Assembly (NCBI GenBank): GCA_038501625.1
Contig: JAZAYU010000008.1
Location: 620,001-684,000 of the forward strand
Origin: Corbicula japonica
Lineage: Eukaryota > Mollusca > Bivalvia > Venerida > Cyrenidae
Direction: 5' to 3'
Length of the DNA stretch: 64,000 nt
Positions 59,281 to 64,000 of the stretch are shown piece after piece. A program made the translations under genes and the position numbers. Under the pieces are notes generated by a model that worked only from the letters and a program-made list of their open reading frames with translations, was not told where the DNA came from and did no database searches. Within the stretch, counting starts at the first letter, position 1, and every line of letters begins with the position of its first letter.

Positions 59281-59482
59281 ATGAAGATGCCTTTGAAGTT
59301 TGCTGCCAATATTTCAATGTTGTTTCAGGAGATCCCCACTCTGGCTGGTCGTTTTAAAGCTGCCAAGGAGGCTGGGTTCAAGTATGTTGAGTGCACTTTT
59401 CCCTATGCAGAGGGTTCTGAAGAACTGGGAGAGGCCTGCAAGGAAGCAGGTCTACAGCATGTTCTTATCAATAACTGGCCAG
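59281..59482 (+). CDS. HYI: HYI coding exon 1
   Basis: Begins ATGAAGATGCC; a second Met two codons later is an alternative start. Ends phase 1 at TGGCCAG|GTTTGT. Confidence 0.92.
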
Positions 59483-62400
59483 GTTTGTATGTAATAACTA
59501 TGTCTTAGGAAAAACATATTTTGAAATCAACTTTTTGCACTAAGCAGGAAGATAAATTCAGAACAAATAACACATTTCAGTAATTATCATTTACTTCGAA
59601 ACCTCAAATTTATATAAGATACAAGGTTATATAACCCTTTACTTCATATATAAGCCTTTATTGGATTGGCGAACAGTATAGCACCAGAACAACTGGCACA
59701 TCCGTGCCGTCTGATCAGGATCTATACTGTTCTCTTAGATTCATTATGTAGTCTGACAGAGATGCGACCAGCACAGATTCAGGGGAAGGTCTAAAATGCA
59801 GAATATTGTGCAGAACGCAGATTGCAGTCTGCAAATTAGGGGTCTAAAATGCAGAATAGATCTGCAGAACGCATAATGCAGATAATGTATTGGTAATAGG
59901 ACATAGGGGTCTAAAATGCAGAACCGTTCTGCAGAATGCAGAGTGCAGGAAATGCATTTCACACTGCAAAATGCAGAACAATAGTGAAAAATGCAGAACA
60001 CGGGAAGGTCTAAAATGCAGAATATTGCGCAGATTGCAGTCTGCAAATTAGGGGTCTGAAATGCAGAACGAATCTGCAGAATGCAGATAATGTATAGCTT
60101 ATATGGCAAAGGTGTCTAAAATGAAGAATGGTTCTGCAGAATGCAGAGTGCAGAAAATGTATTCGACACTGCAAAATGCAGAATGATAATGAAAAATGAT
60201 GCAGAACAATGTGCAGATTGCAGATTAATCTTTGGTTAGATCATTAAAGTTACAATTATTCACACCTTTTTCAATGTGTAGTGCATGCTTTGAAAACTTT
60301 TGATGTTTTCTTAAAATTAAGCATTGAGAATATTTAGTTTAAAACAGTGATTATTGTTTATTGAATTATTAAGTAACTAACAAATATTAGAATTTAGAAC
60401 ATCAACATAAAGCCTTATAGATATAAACATTTAAAATGTAATCATTATTTCATGCTTTGTAATATTTCTATGACAATTTTAGTAAAAATTTAAGAAAATA
60501 TATATATTTAAAATGGTTAGTTTTGACAACAGACTGATTGAATTGGGTGTCTTTTTACAAATGATGACCAGTTTCATGCCGACACTAATTATAAATTATA
60601 CAGAATGTAATGTCATGTTTGAAAGACATCATCATTGTCGTTATCATCATCAGCATTTTGGTATTTCTGGCGATGATGATTGGTTGGTTGGGTGAGTGAT
60701 TTATCGAAGATTTGATATCTGATTTATCAATGATCAATCCATCGATTCTGAGAAATCTGTAATAAATCTTGCTGTACAGAGAATTTATATCTTTCATTTG
60801 CTTTTTACCCTGATTCCGTAGTTTGTGCAATTTGTAGTCATTGCCTTCCTTAAATAGTTGTTTGTTTGTCTTTTTAAAGAATGATTGGTTAGCGGCCTAG
60901 ACAATGATCTTACTATGAAGATATATAAGTCATGACCATCACTTATAAGATTAAACTAAAATAATGCATTTTGCAGTGTTGAATATTTTTTCTGCACTGT
61001 ATTCTGCAGAACCATTCTGCATTTAAGACCCCTTTGCCATATTAGCTATACATTTCTGCATTCTGAAGATTAGTTCTGCAATTTAGACCCCTAATTTGCA
61101 GACTGCAATCTGCATTCTGCGCAATATTCTGCATTTTAGACCTTCCCCAGATTCAGATGAGCTGACACAGATGTTTTAACACACGGCAAGTTGCGTAGAT
61201 AATATTTTAAAACACATATATATTTGAAGTAAAGGGTTAAGTACTGATTCCAGGACTTTGACAGCTTCTACTTGATAGTGCCGCTAGGATCCAGCTATTT
61301 AACCTAGGCTGCTGATCTAGAAGTCTGGTCATGTCAGTCTTGTGGTCTGGTATTCGGACATCTAGCCACAGCCTGTTAGAATATGTACATGTCTTAGTGG
61401 CTCACATTAATAGTAATTTTGAGATAATTGAATCTGGTGACAATAGTATTGTGCGTTGAGTTTGTAAACAACCTTTTAATTATAATGTATTCATATAGGC
61501 AATGGCTAGAGGTCCAGTAACCGGAAACCTAGACCGAACCCCTACACCTCTAGACAGCCCTCATAGGACTGACTAGGGATTTAGTAACCGGACATCTAGC
61601 TTGCTGCAGGGTTGGAGGTTATAAAACTGAGCATGGAATCTAGTCTCAAATCTCAAGCATCTGATTGGCTGAAATGGTGACCAGTCGCCATTTCAGCCAA
61701 TCAGATCCTTGAGATTTGAGACTGGTTTCCATGCTCAGTTTTATAACCTTCAGGCCTGGTCTAGTGATCCAGTTACCAGACTTCTACCCACTGCCATTCC
61801 CATATCAGCTGAAGCATGGCAGTCAGTAACTGATTAATTAGTTGCAAAATATTCCTTATGGTCTTTTTGATCATTTCTATTACTTGCACCATCTTGAGGG
61901 TGAGACTCTTCTTGTTGGACTTATACTAATGATCTGTGAAACCTGGATCAGTGTTGTCCATTCTCTACATTCCAGATAATCTGCCCAGGATCTAGAACAT
62001 TGAATTAAGGATTGAATCAATATTTGATGGTCTTTATTTTGGTATAGAAAACAGATGGTTTTTCAAAGGCTAACTTTTAACTATCCAAATGTTTTTTTTT
62101 TCAAATTTGATACAATGTACCTAGATGAAAACTAGCAAATTATTAATAATATTTATTCATCCAGATATTTACACTAATAAATACTCTTATTGTGGGAAGA
62201 ATTTGTGATACTATAGCTTTTTTCAACATGGAACAAAGCGAATGATGACACACTTTTTTGCAACAACTCTTTATCAAAATGTGCATGCTCATTTGGTGTC
62301 AAACGTCAAATAAATTGTACAAAGTCCAATGAACTGGGATCAGTTTTTACTGTAGCCACGCCTCATGCGTCACACTGTGTACTATAAGTAATTATGATTC

Positions 62401-63632
62401 ATTAGATGAAAGACTTCATTAAAGTTTAAGTGTAAATATTTATTGTTTGAACATAAGTATGTTTTCCATATAGGAAAGATGGAAAAAGGCGAATTAGGCT
62501 TAGCTGCCCTTCCTGACAGAGTTCAAGACTTCAGAATGCAACTAGAAATGTCCATTGAATATGCAAACTGTCTGAATTGTAAAAGGTGAGATCTATTGTT
62601 GGATATTGGGCCCTACAAATGAATTGAATAATCAGACAGCTTTCCTGTTGATTTTTGCAAATTTAATCATGATTAATTTCATACCAAAAAATATGGCAGG
62701 GTGCATAAATTAATCAGTTAAACAGAATTATATTTGTTTCATCAGTGCCCTAAATCAAAATAGTATGTACTGGTAATAGGACAAAATATACATACACGCC
62801 CAATGTCTTGAGTAGCAATAAGTGAGATATATGTTGTTTTTATTTATGTGAGATTTGAGTAAAGATAGATCTACTTGAGATTTTCTTTATTGCATCATAA
62901 TGCTGCACAATACATTTTTTTCAGAGAAAATTTTACAGTTAACTAATTTTTATTTCAAAATAAAATCAGTTAACTATAAAATATTTATGGCATAAACTTT
63001 TGTTATCAAACAAATTATAGAAAAAAAATCAGTAAAAAAAGTTGGATTACTTTTTGTTAACAAACAACCTAAGAGAATTTCAGTGAAGAAATTCAAACAG
63101 CTTTCAGAGAGAAAACTAAAGCCCTAATGAATTACTTAGTTTTACATAGTTATGACTTCCTGGTGTATATGAATCAATCTATGAAGGTATGTGGGTATGT
63201 CACCATTACTACTTGTTTTTGATACTAGATGTATTTTATCCACACAAAACACTGTAATATTGTAAACTCTACTGAAGCAAAGCATGTAAGTGATAGGCTC
63301 TTACTTGCTGACAACAATCACCATTATTTGAAACATTAACACCAACTATATGGCAGTACTATAAAAAATTATGACAACTGGAACAAATACAATTATTTTG
63401 TTATATATGAACATTCTAAAAATAATAAATTTACTTTTATTTACTTATTTAAATGTTTACTTATTTTCTTCTAAAATTTTTATTACAAAAATAATTAGGA
63501 AGATTTATTGTGGAATGACTATTTCATAGGATGCACATCATGGCTGGACGAACTTCGCGCTACAAACTCGAAGAAATGGAAGCCACCTACCTTGACAATT
63601 TACGCTTTGCTGCTGAACGATTACAAAAAGTT
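59281..63632 (+). CDS. HYI: Hydroxypyruvate isomerase, 5' part (gene continues past window)
   Basis: Exons 59281-59482, 62474-62585 and 63530 to about 63632 join in phase to about 138 residues. They align by eye with the N-terminal half of animal HYI: KFAANISMLFQE (family: RFSANLSWLFPE), VECTFPYAEGSEEL, AGLQHVLINNWPG, then MEKGELGLAALPDR, SIEYANCLNCKR, MHIMAGR and YLDNLRFAAERL. The enzyme is a TIM-barrel isomerase of the AP-endonuclease-2-like fold that interconverts hydroxypyruvate and tartronate semialdehyde; the physiological role in animals is poorly known. The C-terminal half, with most of the metal-binding residues, is not in the window. Confidence 0.93.
59631..61240. mobile_element. 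Family A MITE split by element C
   Basis: Left part ATAACCCTTTACTTCATATA to GCGACCAGCACAGATTCAG; right part AGATTCAGATGAGCTGACAC to TTGAAGTAAAGGGTTAA. Together they rebuild one family A copy. Confidence 0.88.
59783..61148. mobile_element. Non-autonomous element with 8-bp target duplication (element C)
   Basis: Left end GGGAAGGTCTAAAATGCAGA (then ATATTG) mirrors right end CAATATTCTGCATTTTAGAC (then CTTCCCC). AGATTCAG at 59775-59782 and 61149-61156 is an exact 8-bp duplication. Subterminal tandem units (59810-60220) repeat GGTCTAAAATGCAGAA and TCTGCAGAATGCAGA; a shorter inverted set lies at 60970-61130. The 8-bp duplication points to the hAT group; no transposase frame is present in the AT-rich middle. 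Confidence 0.88.
61609..61756. mobile_element. Family B palindromic MITE, best copy
   Basis: GGGTTGGAGGTTATAAAACT to AGTTTTATAACCTTCAGGCC, an almost perfect palindrome centred on GGTGACCAGTCGCC with arms CTCAAATCTCAAGCATCTGA / CAGATCCTTGAGATTTGAGA. No coding capacity. Such full-length foldback units are palindromic MITEs; the mobilising transposase is unknown. Confidence 0.92.
62474..62585 (+). CDS. HYI: HYI coding exon 2
   Basis: Acceptor TTTTCCATATAG; two bases complete Gly, then KMEKGELGLAALPDRVQDF to NCLNCK and two bases of Arg (AAAAG|GTGAGA). Confidence 0.92.
62586..63529 (+). other. HYI intron 2
   Basis: 0.94 kb, AT-rich, no repeat family recognised. Confidence 0.85.
63530..63632 (+). 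CDS. HYI: HYI coding exon 3
   Basis: Acceptor ACTATTTCATAG; completes Arg, then MHIMAGRTSRYKLEEMEATY and LDNLRFAAERLQKV. The donor is either AAAAA|GTTGGT (63629) or AGTTG|GTGTTT (63632); the next exon lies outside the window so phase cannot decide. Confidence 0.85.
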
Positions 63633-63698
63633 GGTGTTTTCATTGTTTTATTTATAAGCCATTTGGCTGTTTATGGTTGTATATATGTGCTGTGATCT

Positions 63699-63874
63699 TT
63701 AACCCTTTCCTCCATATATACACCTTATTGTGTGGGCGAACAATGTAGATCCAGATCAGCCAGCACATTCAACAGTGTAGATCATGATCAGATGGCAAAG
63801 ATGTATTAGATGATCTGGATCTACACTGTTTGCACATTGATAAACCATAATTATCAGATGGAGTAAAGTGTTAA
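63699..63874. repeat. Family A MITE, first hairpin shortened
   Basis: TTAACCCTTTCCTCCATATA to GATGGAGTAAAGTGTTAA, TTAA at both ends, inside HYI intron 3. Confidence 0.85.
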
Positions 63875-64000
63875 AATAATTCAACAGAGCTATAGTAAAT
63901 TTATCACATCTGAGATAACATAATGAGGTAAAAAAAGGAAAGTCAAATAATTAAGTGAAGATTAGAAAAGAAGCAACATTTTAAAAACATACATTCTGCA

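Larger units (their letters stand above)
59483..62473 (+). other. HYI intron 1
   Basis: 3.0 kb between GTTTGT and CATATAG. Holds a family A MITE split by element C and one excellent family B copy; no additional exon is needed for phase. Confidence 0.85.

Noticed and set aside
59744..60109. 121-codon minus-strand frame rich in Cys, Ile and Leu
   Set aside because: Produced by the TGCAGAA tandem units of element C; repeated low-complexity peptide with no start context.

Overview
This window is AT-rich, intron-dominated animal DNA. It most likely comes from a bivalve mollusc, perhaps a heterodont clam. That placement is inferred: the Rab3 and hydroxypyruvate isomerase exons are animal-like, introns are several kb long and packed with short non-autonomous DNA transposons, and the tandem repeats carrying 'gagttatgcccctttcaaatg' or 'gggccataactctgg' look like common bivalve repeats. 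No bacterial, viral or organelle gene organisation was seen.

Three genes can be supported exon by exon. (1) Rab3, + strand, coding exons at 14862-15086, 19832-19950, 21724-21848 and 28923-29113. They join in phase to a complete 219-residue synaptic-vesicle GTPase ending in Cys-Gln-Cys. (2) A ten-coding-exon gene on the - strand, 55290 down to 43993. All phases agree and give a 906-residue protein with about eight membrane segments and a long acidic, Ser-rich, Lys-ended tail. I do not recognise it. (3) The first three coding exons of a hydroxypyruvate isomerase (HYI) gene, + strand, from 59281; the gene runs off the right edge. Genes 2 and 3 are head to head, about 4 kb apart. Two further possible exons (2585-2656, 3849-3907) lie far upstream of Rab3 and are uncertain.

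The rest is repeats. Family A (about 33 copies, 0.2-0.25 kb) has TTAA at both ends and termini reading CCCTTTACTCCATATA, as expected of a piggyBac-type MITE; it contains two internal hairpins. Family B (about 20 copies, about 140 bp) is one near-perfect palindrome. Six larger or single elements have visible terminal inverted repeats, with target duplications in most cases: a Harbinger-like element (170-2199), a TA-flanked element (12676-14476), two with CAGGGC ends and 5-bp duplications (14588-14785, 56332-57323), a TA-flanked MITE (50583-51157) and an element with an 8-bp duplication (59783-61148). A decayed Tc1/mariner-type transposase end lies at 47688-47849. Several copies are nested, which gives relative insertion ages.

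Tandem arrays: 159 bp (8165-9900), a degenerate 30-36 bp array (16200-16880), 49 bp (24758-25630), 43 bp (38560-40180), 21 bp (43360-43640), a 47-bp array with a 141-bp higher-order unit (46770-47345), and 155 bp (49640-51410). The three genes are not obviously functionally linked. I found no convincing new multi-gene system. The best leads are the unidentified membrane protein, its exon flanked by two palindromic MITEs, and the nested transposon families.
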